DNA of 64,000 bases from Agreia sp. VKM Ac-1783. GTDB taxonomy: Bacteria; Actinomycetota; Actinomycetes; Actinomycetales; Microbacteriaceae. The stretch spans positions 62,001 to 126,000 of the forward strand of contig NZ_FXWI01000005.1 in assembly GCF_900177765.1 (NCBI RefSeq), in the 5' to 3' direction. The position numbers and the translations under genes were made by a program. This document shows positions 27,265-35,689 of this stretch, in pieces (within the stretch, counting starts at the first letter, position 1; each line of letters begins with the position of its first letter). The notes under the pieces are model-generated. The model was not told the origin of the DNA. It saw nothing but the letters and a program-made list of their open reading frames with translations, and did not search any database.

Positions 27265-27591
27265 ATGCGAGCCGAATGGGATGAGTCGTACTTCGATGCA
27301 CAACCGGAGGATGCAGCCGTCTACTGGGTCTGCTTCTGGACGGGCGACGACATTGAACGGCCCGCCGCGTACGACCCACAACGCGTCACCGGGGCCGAAT
27401 CGGTCGAGGAGGTTCTCGCCTGGGTGCACGCGGTAAAGGGTGAGAGATTCTTCGAGCTCTTCGTCGAAACCGACGGCAACTCGCAGACGCGCGAGCACGG
27501 TTGGATGCCCTACCGTAAGCGGATCCGCCTGGCCGGCGACTTCACCCCGGCCCGAGTCACCGTCACGATCACCGCTACGCGTCCGGATTGA
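27265..27591 (+). CDS. hypothetical protein
   Basis: A 108-residue acidic, aromatic-rich soluble protein (AVYWVCFWTGDD). A clear AAGGAGG stands seven bases before the ATG. The final strands GDFTPARVTVTITATRP suggest a small beta-sandwich. I cannot assign a family. It is convergent with the VOC protein gene, which starts 6 bases past its stop. The 235 bases upstream, shared with the divergent MMPL gene, show an inverted repeat (GGGCGGAGA at 27154 and TCTCCGCCC at 27204) but nothing decisive. Confidence 0.7.
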   Translation: MRAEWDESYFDAQPEDAAVYWVCFWTGDDIERPAAYDPQRVTGAESVEEVLAWVHAVKGERFFELFVETDGNSQTREHGWMPYRKRIRLAGDFTPARVTVTITATRPD

Positions 27592-27597
27592 GGTCGC

Positions 27598-27975
27598 TCA
27601 GGCGGAGTCTTCCGGCCTGTTCTCGATGAGACTCAGTTGCGTGCCGTCGGGATCGATGAGGAATCCGGCTCGATGACCCCACGGCTGCAGCGTCACGGGA
27701 TGCAAGCGCGGTGCGCCGACGGACTTCTCCTCGACTCCGGACCGTTTGATCTGCTCGTAGAGCTCATCGATGTCGTCGACGCGAATGCTGCACATGAACG
27801 AGCTGTCTTCGGGAACGAGCTCGGGAAAGGGAAAGAACTCCACGTGCATCTCGCCGCGGCGCAGGATCAGCCAGTCGTCGCTTCGGTAGCTCGGCTCGAA
27901 TCCGAACGCGCCGTAAAAGGCGGCGGTCACGTCGAAGTCTCGGGACGGCAGATTCGGCACGGCGCGATCGTTCAT
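27598..27975 (-). CDS. VOC-fold bleomycin-resistance-like protein
   Basis: A 125-residue member of the glyoxalase/bleomycin-resistance/dioxygenase fold. Paired beta-alpha-beta-beta-beta units are visible: FDVTAAFYGAFGFEPSYRSDDWLILRRGEMHVEFF and, in the second half, RAGFLIDPDGTQLSLIE. This matches drug-binding bleomycin-resistance proteins (they bind rather than modify the drug) as well as antibiotic-binding decoys. Ligand unproven. It overlaps no other gene and is convergent with the acidic hypothetical. Confidence 0.85.
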   Translation of the reverse strand: MNDRAVPNLPSRDFDVTAAFYGAFGFEPSYRSDDWLILRRGEMHVEFFPFPELVPEDSSFMCSIRVDDIDELYEQIKRSGVEEKSVGAPRLHPVTLQPWGHRAGFLIDPDGTQLSLIENRPEDSA

Positions 27976-28090
27976 AGAACGAGGCTAGTGAGACGGATGC
28001 GTCGGGGCTAGTTCCACACGTACAGCTCGTGCGAGCCGACGCCGTGATGCGGCAATATGGAGCGCGACGACATCGAGGAGGTTCTTTTCC

Positions 28091-28624
28091 ATGACATCGC
28101 CGAGAGCTCCGAAGCTCGCTCTCTTGTTCGGTACCGCCATCATCGCAACGGCGCTCGCGGCGTGCTCCACGACGGCGGCCACTGACTCACCGAGTTCGAC
28201 CCGACCCACTGCGATGGCGACGCCGACGCCCACTGCGACGCCCGACGCATCCGGAGACTCTGCCGAAGAGCGATACGCGGCTTTTTGCTCCGCCAACACG
28301 GCTGCGGCGGCGGCGAAGGCCGGCACGGTCGGCGAAGACCTCGAGGCCGTCCAAGCTCAGGGCGCCGCGATCCGAGAGCTCCTTCCGATGACCGAGGTGA
28401 GCCCAGAGGTCGCAGCGGGCGCCGAGGTGTTCGCAGCATCGACCGACGAGACCGCCGGGATCCTCGCGCAGTTTCCGGCAGACAGCCTGGTCTCGGATGT
28501 CGGGCTCGACCCGAGATTCACGCAGTCGCAGTCGGTGCAGAGCGCGATGACCGACCCGAACTACCAGGCGTTCATAGCCTGGACCATGCAGACCTGCGGA
28601 CTGGGCGCAGCCGACGAGGGCTGA
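28091..28624 (+). CDS. lipoprotein of unknown function
   Basis: A 177-residue exported protein. A basic N-terminus and hydrophobic core lead to the lipobox LAAC with lipidated Cys near residue 25. A Ser/Thr/Pro-rich linker (TDSPSSTRPTAMATPTPTATP) and a mostly helical domain rich in Ala and Glu follow, ending in MQTCGLGAADEG. GAGGAGG lies 12 bases before the ATG. No family assigned. It is 142 bases upstream of kaiC and co-directional; co-transcription is possible but not shown. Confidence 0.8.
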   Translation: MTSPRAPKLALLFGTAIIATALAACSTTAATDSPSSTRPTAMATPTPTATPDASGDSAEERYAAFCSANTAAAAAKAGTVGEDLEAVQAQGAAIRELLPMTEVSPEVAAGAEVFAASTDETAGILAQFPADSLVSDVGLDPRFTQSQSVQSAMTDPNYQAFIAWTMQTCGLGAADEG

Positions 28625-28766
28625 TTCAGGCACGTCACGCGAGGCCGGTTTCGTGTGCCATCGGCGAGGTGATTTCGAGCCGGCTCTGGGGCGATACAGC
28701 TGTCTCTCGGTATGATCGCGAGACCGGGCCCTGGGGAAGCGTGCCTGACATCGATGGACGGATGGC

Positions 28767-30518
28767 ATGGACGAGACACAGCAGCTCCGCGAGGTAGAGG
28801 CACGATCTGTTCTCGAGACGGGCATCGCCGGTCTCGACCACATAACCGGCGGCGGGCTGCCGCGCGGGCGAGTGATCACCATCTTCGGGGCGGCCGGTGC
28901 GGGAAAGACCGTGCTCGGCCTGCAAATTCTCGCCCATCGCGTGGCTGAGGGCGAGCGCGCCGTCTTCATAAGTTTCGAGCAGACGGCGGATGGCGTGCTC
29001 GAAGACATGGCCGGCTTCTCCTGGGGCGCCGATGGCTTTGCCGAAGACGATCTGATCGTGCTCGAGACCGGGATGCCGACCGAACTGCACGTCTCTGGAC
29101 GCTTCGACATGCAGGGGCTCATCGCCACGCTGCTGGCCGTGACCGACGCATCAGGCGCCACGATTGTGATGCTCGACGGACTCAACGCGCTGCTGTCGCT
29201 GCTGCTCGAAGAGGCTGACGAGCGGCGAGAGCTCTTGCGTTTGACCGACTGGGTTCGCAGCCAGGGGCTCACCGTGCTGATCACGGCCAAGGCGAGTGCA
29301 GAGAACGATCGAGCACGTACTCGCGCCGAGATCCTCGACTACCAGACCGACTGCGTGGTGGTGCTCGATCGGCTTCAGACGGGCAACTCCATTTCGCGCA
29401 CGCTCCAGGTCACGAAGTACCGGGGCGCCGCGCACATCGGGCACGTCGTTCCGGTGGTCATGACGAACGACGGCCTCGAGGTCGTCATCGCGGGGGGACT
29501 GGCATCCGAGGAGCTCGCGTCAGGCGCCCCCTCGTCGCGGCCAGATGAGCGGATGCCTACCGGCGTCGAGGAGCTCGATCCACTTCTGGGCGGCGGATAT
29601 CTCCTGGGATCGAGAACATTGCTCTCGGGTGCGCCCGGAACGTCGAAGAGCACCCTTGCGGCGGCGTTCTCTCTCGCTGTCGTGCGCGGTGGCGGGCGAG
29701 TCCTCTACGTGAGTTTCGACGAGGTGCGTGCTCAGCTCGAGCTGCATACCGCGAGCGTCGGCTACTCGTTCCGGGAACCTCTTGAGAGCGGGAGCCTCCG
29801 CATCCTCGAGGAGTCGGCGACGGGGAGCACGCCCGAGGAGTCGGCGCTGCGGATCATCCGCGCAGTCGATGAACTGGGCGCCAACGCGGTGGTCATCGAC
29901 CCCGTCTCGGCATTGACCGGCTCGGGGCATCCGTTTGCCGATGAGGCGCTCAGCTATCTTCTGACCAGCCTGAGCCAGCGCGGGATCACGGTGCTGCTGA
30001 CCTCGCTGCTGCACGGCGCGGCCTCGCTCGATGAAGAAGCGACGAAGAGCAATATCTCGACGATCGCCGACAACTGGATCCACCTCACCTATATAGCGAA
30101 CGGTGGAGAGCGCAACAGGGCGCTGACGATCGTCAAGTCGAGGGCGACCGCACATACGAATCAGGTGCGAGAACTCGTGATCACCTCGGAGGGCATCGAG
30201 CTGCGTCCGGCCTACGTCTCCGACGGCGATGTGCTGCTCGGCTCGGCGCGCGCTCAGAAAGAGGAGCTGGATCGCACGGCTGCCTGGCTGCGTGCGGTCG
30301 AGTACGAGCGGGGCGAGGCGGAGATTCTCGCTTCGATGGCCGAGCTCGAAGGCCGCATCTCGGGCCTCGGCAACGAGGTCGATCTGCGTCGACGAGATCT
30401 CGAGCGACTCAGATCGACCAGGGATGGCGCGTTGGAGCGGACGGCCACGGCGCTCGAGGCCCGCGTGGCTGCCCGAGGGTCGGGCAACCTCGCAAACGAG
30501 GAAGGGGACCAGCGATGA
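28767..30518 (+). CDS. kaiC: KaiC-like circadian clock/RecA-superfamily ATPase
   Basis: A 583-residue double-domain RecA/KaiC protein. CI Walker A is GAAGAGKT at 41-48 and CII Walker A is GAPGTSKS at 288-295; the CII Walker B ends at Asp378. The catalytic pair is altered in CI (Glu71-Gln72 in place of Glu-Glu) and reads FDE in CII. The autophosphorylation triad is present with cyanobacterial numbering: Thr426, Ser428 in TKSNIST, Ser431 and Thr432. After CII a ~90-residue coiled coil (ASMAELEGRISGLGNEVDLRRRDLERL) replaces the usual A-loop tail. The stop overlaps kaiB as ATGA. No kaiA is nearby, so any rhythm would be of hourglass or damped type. Confidence 0.93.
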   Translation: MDETQQLREVEARSVLETGIAGLDHITGGGLPRGRVITIFGAAGAGKTVLGLQILAHRVAEGERAVFISFEQTADGVLEDMAGFSWGADGFAEDDLIVLETGMPTELHVSGRFDMQGLIATLLAVTDASGATIVMLDGLNALLSLLLEEADERRELLRLTDWVRSQGLTVLITAKASAENDRARTRAEILDYQTDCVVVLDRLQTGNSISRTLQVTKYRGAAHIGHVVPVVMTNDGLEVVIAGGLASEELASGAPSSRPDERMPTGVEELDPLLGGGYLLGSRTLLSGAPGTSKSTLAAAFSLAVVRGGGRVLYVSFDEVRAQLELHTASVGYSFREPLESGSLRILEESATGSTPEESALRIIRAVDELGANAVVIDPVSALTGSGHPFADEALSYLLTSLSQRGITVLLTSLLHGAASLDEEATKSNISTIADNWIHLTYIANGGERNRALTIVKSRATAHTNQVRELVITSEGIELRPAYVSDGDVLLGSARAQKEELDRTAAWLRAVEYERGEAEILASMAELEGRISGLGNEVDLRRRDLERLRSTRDGALERTATALEARVAARGSGNLANEEGDQR

Positions 30519-30802
30519 CCGAGATGTCTACATCGAGAAGCGCCGAGTTGACCCTGCTCGTGGCTGGCGAATCACAGGCGACGCGATCGGCGCGGGCGAC
30601 CCTCGACAGTCTGATCGGCGACGGTCTCGCAGAGGCATCGCACGTGCGCGTGATCGATATCCTCCAGCAGCCCGACTACGCGCTGCGCTACAAGGCCTTT
30701 TTCACGCCGAGCCTCATCGTCGAGACCCCGACCACGACGACGACGATCGTGGGAGACCTGCACGAACTCGACGAGGTCAGGTCGCTGCTGGCCGCTGCCT
30801 GA
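30515..30802 (+). CDS. kaiB: KaiB-like protein
   Basis: A 95-residue thioredoxin-like KaiB homolog, close to the ~100 residues of cyanobacterial KaiB. Conserved features: ELTLLVAGESQATRSARATLDSLI (first beta-alpha unit), VRVIDILQQPDYALRYKAFFTPSLIVE (KaiB normally [24 protein letters not shown]), and an ETPTTTTTIVGDL segment. It begins four bases before the kaiC stop, a tightly coupled pair. KaiB in cyanobacteria refolds and binds the KaiC CI ring to reset it; the same partnership is likely here. Confidence 0.92.
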   Translation: MTEMSTSRSAELTLLVAGESQATRSARATLDSLIGDGLAEASHVRVIDILQQPDYALRYKAFFTPSLIVETPTTTTTIVGDLHELDEVRSLLAAA

Positions 30803-30858
30803 GAACTGGGCAGCGCCGCTGATTTTTCGCGTCGGCCGGCGCCTGCTTAGCTGGTCGG

Positions 30859-31266
30859 ATGCGTGACCACCTTCCTGTAGTCGAGTTCGCCTTCCCTGGT
30901 CCCCTCCGGGATCGCCTCGTTGATGCCATCCGCTCCGGCGCCAAGACGGCCACCAGCTCTTTGCTGAACGAATACGAGGTCAGCGAGGACCCGCTGCCCC
31001 TCGTCGGTGACAAGGGTGCGGTCATCGACTCGAACGGCGACAGGGTCGCCGTGATCGAAACGACCGCTGTGCGCGTGGTCGCTCTCGAGGACGTGTCGCT
31101 GGAGCATGCCATTGCCGAGGGTGAGGGCTACGAGTCGGTCGCAGAATGGCGCGCCGGGCACACCCGTTTCTGGACCTCGGCGGCCATGCGTGCCGAACTC
31201 GGCGACGGCTTCGAGCTCACCGACTCGTCGCTCGTCGTGCTCGAGCAGTTCATTCTCGTCGGCTGA
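30859..31266 (+). CDS. ASCH domain protein
   Basis: A 135-residue protein of the ASCH (ASC-1 homology) superfamily, beta-barrel domains related to PUA folds. Landmarks are FPGPLRDRLVDAIRSGAKTATSSLLNEYE (the Lys-x-x-T-x-x-x substrate loop), PLVGDKGAVIDSNGDRVAVIETT and AEGEGYESVAEWRAGHTRFW. Some members hydrolyse N4-acetylcytidine or degrade nucleotide effectors. It sits 57 bases after kaiB and could be in the same operon. Confidence 0.88.
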   Translation: MRDHLPVVEFAFPGPLRDRLVDAIRSGAKTATSSLLNEYEVSEDPLPLVGDKGAVIDSNGDRVAVIETTAVRVVALEDVSLEHAIAEGEGYESVAEWRAGHTRFWTSAAMRAELGDGFELTDSSLVVLEQFILVG

Positions 31267-31343
31267 GGTCTCTGTCGCCCCGGGCTCTTCGCAGCTTCCG
31301 GATGGGCCGGATGCCTACGCTTGGTGCACCCGCGAACAACCGA

Positions 31344-32051
31344 ATGGACCGTATGCCCTCCGTGAAGCACGCCGCACCGACGCCCGGAGCGCATTCGCAC
31401 ATTCTTCGTGCCGACCCGCATCCTCGTCGAACGCTCATCGTGGCCGCCGTCGCGATCGTGGCGCTCACGCTTCTCGGGTTCCTGCTGCGATCCCACCCCG
31501 TCGACCAGCAGCTGTCCCAGGCATTCAACGTTCTGCACACCGGCGCCCTCGGCGCCGTCACTTCGGCTGTCTACGTGGTGATCGGCCCGGGCCCCGCCAT
31601 CGTCGGCACGGCACTCGTCGCCGTGGCGATCGGCTTCGTCGGGCGGCACTGGCGCAGGGCCGCGGCGTTCGCCGGCGTCGTCGCTCTCACCTGGGTCCCT
31701 TCCGACCTCGTGAAGATCCTGGTCGATCGGCCACGACCGGATGCGCAGGCGCTCGCACACCCCACCGTTCCGGCGGCGGTCGATGCCTCGTACCCGAGCG
31801 GGCACACCGTCTTCATCGTGGCACTGGTGATCGCCGCGCTGTACCTGCTCGCGGGCACGCGCTGGTTTCGTGTCGGGGTGATCGTCGGCGCACTCTTCGT
31901 CGCGGTCGTCGTGCTGTCGGTCGTGATCGACGGCCTGCACTATCCGACGGATGCCGTCGCATCCGTCGCCTGGGCTCTGCTCGTGGCGCCGGCGGCCCGC
32001 GTCGTGTGGGTCGACTGGATCCTCGCCCGGTTCTGGCCAGGCAGGCGCTAG
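31344..32051 (+). CDS. PAP2 family membrane phosphatase
   Basis: A 235-residue lipid phosphatase. After a His/Pro-rich N-terminus, five to six membrane segments carry the three PAP2 motifs: KILVDRPRP (motif 1), YPSGH with the catalytic His (motif 2) and a final LHYPTDAVAS (motif 3, normally SRxxxxxHxxxD). Likely acts on phosphatidate or undecaprenyl diphosphate at the outer face. I take ATG at 31344; ATGs at 31302 and 31353 are in frame and no Shine-Dalgarno sequence decides. Confidence 0.88.
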   Translation: MDRMPSVKHAAPTPGAHSHILRADPHPRRTLIVAAVAIVALTLLGFLLRSHPVDQQLSQAFNVLHTGALGAVTSAVYVVIGPGPAIVGTALVAVAIGFVGRHWRRAAAFAGVVALTWVPSDLVKILVDRPRPDAQALAHPTVPAAVDASYPSGHTVFIVALVIAALYLLAGTRWFRVGVIVGALFVAVVVLSVVIDGLHYPTDAVASVAWALLVAPAARVVWVDWILARFWPGRR

Positions 32052-32070
32052 GCGAGAAGTTCCGCGTCGC

Positions 32071-32388
32071 TCACACCGGCGCCTCGGTGTCACGATGGTG
32101 GTCGGTCCGGTGCGAGATCCAGGCCATCTTGCGCCTGGTCAACGACTCGACGAGAGGGGCCGTGTCGAGATCGACATCGGGCTCGTCGCTCGGAGCGACG
32201 TGCAACTGATCCCCAGGAATCAAGACGAGGGAGAGCAGATTCTCTCCTGTCGCGGAGTCGGTGACGATCGGTACGTCTATACGAACGACACGCCCACGTC
32301 GTTGGGCTGCCTCGTAGAAGTTGCGGAGCGCGTCGGCGACGTCATTCGTCGTGACGAAGGTTCTTCCCTGGCATGTCACCGTGCGCAT
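32071..32388 (-). CDS. hypothetical protein
   Basis: A 105-residue soluble protein of unknown function with an alternating pattern (MRTVTCQGRTFVTTNDVADAL) and a likely beta core (VVRIDVPIVTDSA ... LLSLVLIPGDQLH). A His/Arg/Asp-rich tail (HRTDHHRDTEAPV) could bind metal. The Met at 32388 fits the fold better than the upstream ATG at 32475. It is convergent with the PAP2 gene. No family assigned. Confidence 0.6.
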   Translation of the reverse strand: MRTVTCQGRTFVTTNDVADALRNFYEAAQRRGRVVRIDVPIVTDSATGENLLSLVLIPGDQLHVAPSDEPDVDLDTAPLVESLTRRKMAWISHRTDHHRDTEAPV

Positions 32389-32512
32389 CGATCGGTTCCC
32401 CACCTGATTGCGGCAAACTGCGGCCTGCGAAACTTCGGGGTCTGGGAAGAGCGCTGTGGAAAGCATATTGCGCATTAGTGCCGAGAGTGAACCCTTGAAC
32501 AGGGCGATCGAC

Positions 32513-33133
32513 TCAGCGCGTGCGCGCGAGCCGCAGCGCCAGCGCCGTGCGATCGGGCTCGTCGAGTTTGCGCAGCAGTGCCGACACCGTGTTCTTCACC
32601 GTGCCGTGTGCCAGGTGCAGGCGCGCCGCGATCTCGGCATTCGGCATGCCTCGCGCGACGAGGTCGGCGACGGCGCGTTCCGCCTCGGTGAGAGCCGGAT
32701 GCCGCTCGCTCGGCTCGGCGGTGGAGAGCGCGGCTCGTGCGACACGAGGGTCGAGAACGAGGCCCCCGCCCAGAACCTGACGGATCGCATCCGTCAGCGC
32801 ATCCGTCGAGATGTCTTTGAGAAGAAAGCCGGCGGCGCCGGCGTCGAGCAGCTCGCGCACCAGGCGCGCATCGTCGAAGGTCGTGAGCACGAGCACGGGC
32901 AGCCCGGGATGCGACGCCGCGCACTGCTGCACCAGCCCGAGCCCGTCGAGCACGGGCATGCGGGCATCGGCGAGCACTACGTCGGGGGCCAGCTGGGGAA
33001 TCAGTGCGAGGGCGCGCGTGCCGTTCTCGGCCTCGCCGACCACGTCGATCGACGGGTCGGTCTCGAGGATCATGCGCAGACCCCGCCTCAGCAACTCTTG
33101 ATCGTCGACGATGAGAACGCGGATGCCGGTCAT
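32513..33133 (-). CDS. NarL/LuxR-type response regulator
   Basis: A 206-residue regulator. The receiver has the acidic pair Asp10-Asp11, phospho-acceptor Asp56 (ADARMP), Thr near LTTFDDA and Lys in FLLKD. The C-terminal LuxR helix-turn-helix reads LTEAERAVADLVARGMPNAEIAARLHLAHGTVKNTVSAL, here given in parts. Cognate to the upstream kinase, whose stop overlaps its start by 4 bp. The divergent palindrome at 34440 is a candidate binding site. Confidence 0.93.
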   Translation of the reverse strand: MTGIRVLIVDDQELLRRGLRMILETDPSIDVVGEAENGTRALALIPQLAPDVVLADARMPVLDGLGLVQQCAASHPGLPVLVLTTFDDARLVRELLDAGAAGFLLKDISTDALTDAIRQVLGGGLVLDPRVARAALSTAEPSERHPALTEAERAVADLVARGMPNAEIAARLHLAHGTVKNTVSALLRKLDEPDRTALALRLARTR

Positions 33134-34404
33134 GCGGCATAGCCCGTGACTGCAGCGGCCGTGTCAGTGCCCGCCGTCGCGCTCGCCGGGAGCGGTCGTG
33201 CCTCGACCGACGCCTGCGCCGGCGTGGGCAGGGCGAGCGACAGTCGGAAGCCGGACGCGGTGGGCGTGGCGTCGAGCGTTCCGCCGAGTGCCTCGGCTCG
33301 CGCGCGCAGCGAACGAAGGCCGAAGCCCGGAGTTAACGAGGCCGCCGAGGCGCTCGACGATGGGCCTCCGCGATCCTCGAGTACGGCGTTCACGGCGCCG
33401 TCGCGCAGCTCGTCGCTGGCGCCGCAACCGACGACCACGCGCAGCTCCGCCTCGCTCGCGTTCGAGTGCCGCACCACATTCGTGAGCCCCTCTTGCACGA
33501 AGCGCAGCAGCAGAAGCGAGCGCTCGTGACTCAGTGCAGAGTCGTCGCCCTCGATCGCCACGCGGATGTCGATGCCTGTGCCTCTGAATGCCTCGGCCAC
33601 GGCACGGAATGCCTCCGCGTTGCCCAACGTGCTGAGCTCGACCGGGTGCATCGCGCGCACGAGCCGGCGCATCGCATCCAGGGACTCGCCGACCAGGTCG
33701 CGGGCGCGGCGCAGCTCGTCACGCGCGGCATCCGAGTCGTCGACTCGGGCGGCGTAGTCGAGCGAGAGGCCGATGGCGGTGAGGCGGTGGCCGAGTCCGT
33801 CGTGCAGCTCGCGCGCGGTGCGTTCGCGCTCCTCGGCGAGCACCAGGTCGCGGTCGGTGTCGAGGCGCCCCCGCAACTCGGCGTTGGCCGCATCCAGTTG
33901 CTCGAGCGCGCCGCGCAGGGCCTCGCCCACGCTGAAGCTGTCTCGCAAGATGCCCGCGACCGCGGCAGCGATGCCGGTGAAGAACGCGGCGCCGATCGCT
34001 TCGGCCACTAGGAGTTCGATCGAGCTGCCGGACGAGAGATGCAGCGCCACGGACAACGTCACCAGTGCCGCGGCGTAGCCCCATACGACGGCACCCCTCG
34101 CGAAGGTGACACCGAGCATAAGACAGGCCGCCCAGATTATGCCGTAATAGAGAACGCCGTTGCCGAGCATCAGGGTCGCCGTGGCGACGATCACGAAGGC
34201 GATCGCAGCGGTGCGTGACCTCTGCCCGGAGCGGCGCCACAGCACCCAGATCACAATGGCGGCGATCAGCAGCAGCACGACCGACATCGTGGCCTCGCCG
34301 GGCCTGCTGTCGAAAGAGTCGAGCACCATGAGCGCCGGCCCACCCAACCCGATGGCCGCGGCGAGGTCGAGCAGCAGGGCGCGGCGGGTCGGGATGCTGG
34401 GCAT
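33130..34404 (-). CDS. HisKA_3-type sensor histidine kinase
   Basis: A 424-residue membrane kinase. About six membrane segments (residues ~10-150) form the sensory part without a large external domain. The HisKA_3 phospho-acceptor site is ERERTARELHDGLGHRLTAIG with the His. The ATPase domain has QEGLTNVVRHSNA (N-box) and TPGFGLRSLRARAEALGG (G-box). The ligand is unknown; such kinases often sense membrane stress. The start chosen is ATG at 34404, next to the palindrome shared with the CPBP gene. Confidence 0.92.
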   Translation of the reverse strand: MPSIPTRRALLLDLAAAIGLGGPALMVLDSFDSRPGEATMSVVLLLIAAIVIWVLWRRSGQRSRTAAIAFVIVATATLMLGNGVLYYGIIWAACLMLGVTFARGAVVWGYAAALVTLSVALHLSSGSSIELLVAEAIGAAFFTGIAAAVAGILRDSFSVGEALRGALEQLDAANAELRGRLDTDRDLVLAEERERTARELHDGLGHRLTAIGLSLDYAARVDDSDAARDELRRARDLVGESLDAMRRLVRAMHPVELSTLGNAEAFRAVAEAFRGTGIDIRVAIEGDDSALSHERSLLLLRFVQEGLTNVVRHSNASEAELRVVVGCGASDELRDGAVNAVLEDRGGPSSSASAASLTPGFGLRSLRARAEALGGTLDATPTASGFRLSLALPTPAQASVEARPLPASATAGTDTAAAVTGYAA

Positions 34405-34439
34405 ACTCTTCAGCGTATGCAGTCGCCGGGTCCGGCCGC

Positions 34440-34457
34440 ACGTGACCGCGGTCACGT
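34440..34457. promoter_or_regulatory. 18-bp perfect palindrome between kinase and CPBP genes
   Basis: ACGTGACCGCGGTCACGT reads identically on both strands and lies in the 109-bp gap between two divergent genes. A further CGTGACC half-copy follows at 34463-34469. The probable ligand is the NarL-type regulator of the adjacent two-component system, controlling its own operon and the CPBP protease. Confidence 0.65.
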
Positions 34458-34513
34458 TTCGTCGTGACCCCAGGGGCGGGCCGGATGCCGTGCGGCTCCG
34501 TAGCGTGCTGGAT

Positions 34514-35443
34514 ATGACCACCGCACCCGTCGCATCCACCCCGCCTGCCGCCCCCACGTCGCCCGCGTCGTCGCCCGGGTCTCCACGACTCGGCCTCGGC
34601 CCGCTCGGCATCGCCGTTCGTGTCGTGGTGGCCATCGGCATCCTGATGATCGCGAACCTCGTCGCCGGGCTGTTGCCCGCCGCCATCCTGCTCATTCCGG
34701 GAACGACCGAGATCGTCGAAGGGTCATCGCCGTGGGTCTTCGCGCTGGCGTTCGTGCTGCAGGCGATCGTGCTGTGCCTCGTGGTGCTCTGCGTGTGGCT
34801 CTGGATGCGGTGGGTCGAGCGCGCCCCGATTCGCGCCGCCGGCTGGCGCTGGGGCAGGCGCTCGATTCTGTGGCTGCTGCTAGGAGTCGTGATAGCGGCG
34901 GGCAGCGCGTTCGCGGTCGTGGCGTTGCTGCCGGCGACGGGACCGGTGCTCGACGACTCGCAGTTGCCTGGCGGTCAGGAGGCTACGCCGCTGATGATCG
35001 TGCTGCTGATCGCCTATTACCTCGGCCTGGCTTTCCTGCAGCAGGGCATTCCCGAGGAACTGCTGTTTCGCGGGATGCTTCTCTGGAGTCTGCGCGAGCG
35101 ACCGGTGCTCGCGGTGGTCGTGACGACTCTGGCGTTCACGGTGATCCACCTCGTGTCGAGCGGCGGGCAGCAGTCGGCAGCGGAGCACGTGCTCTACCTC
35201 GCCCTGCCGTTCGGCTTCGCGCTGCTCGCGGTGGGGCTGCTGCTCTGCACGGGCTCGCTGTGGGCGGCCGTCGGCGTTCACGGAGGATTCCACGTGGGCA
35301 ACTACCTCGCGGTGGCGTTCCTGCACCAGGTCGAGCCGGTGGCATCGTGGCTTGTGATCGGCGGAGTGCAGGCGGCGCTCGGGCTTGTGCTGGTGGTCAC
35401 CGCCCTGCGCCGGGGCAAGCGCATTCTCGACGGCCAGAGCTGA
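34514..35443 (+). CDS. CPBP family intramembrane metalloprotease
   Basis: A 309-residue membrane protein of the CAAX-protease/bacteriocin-processing (ABI) family. The three motifs are present in order: GIPEELLFRGM with the catalytic Glu pair, FTVIHL with a metal-binding His, and GVHGGFHVGNYL. A Ser/Pro/Ala-rich N-terminus precedes eight membrane segments. Divergent from a two-component system over a palindrome, so probably its target. CPBP proteins process prenylated or peptide substrates, often in bacteriocin immunity. Substrate unknown. Confidence 0.9.
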   Translation: MTTAPVASTPPAAPTSPASSPGSPRLGLGPLGIAVRVVVAIGILMIANLVAGLLPAAILLIPGTTEIVEGSSPWVFALAFVLQAIVLCLVVLCVWLWMRWVERAPIRAAGWRWGRRSILWLLLGVVIAAGSAFAVVALLPATGPVLDDSQLPGGQEATPLMIVLLIAYYLGLAFLQQGIPEELLFRGMLLWSLRERPVLAVVVTTLAFTVIHLVSSGGQQSAAEHVLYLALPFGFALLAVGLLLCTGSLWAAVGVHGGFHVGNYLAVAFLHQVEPVASWLVIGGVQAALGLVLVVTALRRGKRILDGQS

Positions 35444-35689
35444 GAGCCGGCGCGAAAGGAGGACATATTGCGAGGAGCAGAGAAGTCCAGCGGATTCAGC
35501 TCCCGAACTCTGCACCTTGGGGCGAGGGCGCAACCAAGTTGTCCTCAGTTGGCCATCGGGCTGTCGACCATGTCGTGCTTCTCCGGGCTAAAGAAGCACG
35601 TTTTGAGCAACATGCCGCTCTCAGAGCCCTGGGTGGCGGCGTGTCGACCGATTCGTGCTCCGTTAGCTCGTTCCGAACCGCTCCGTACG

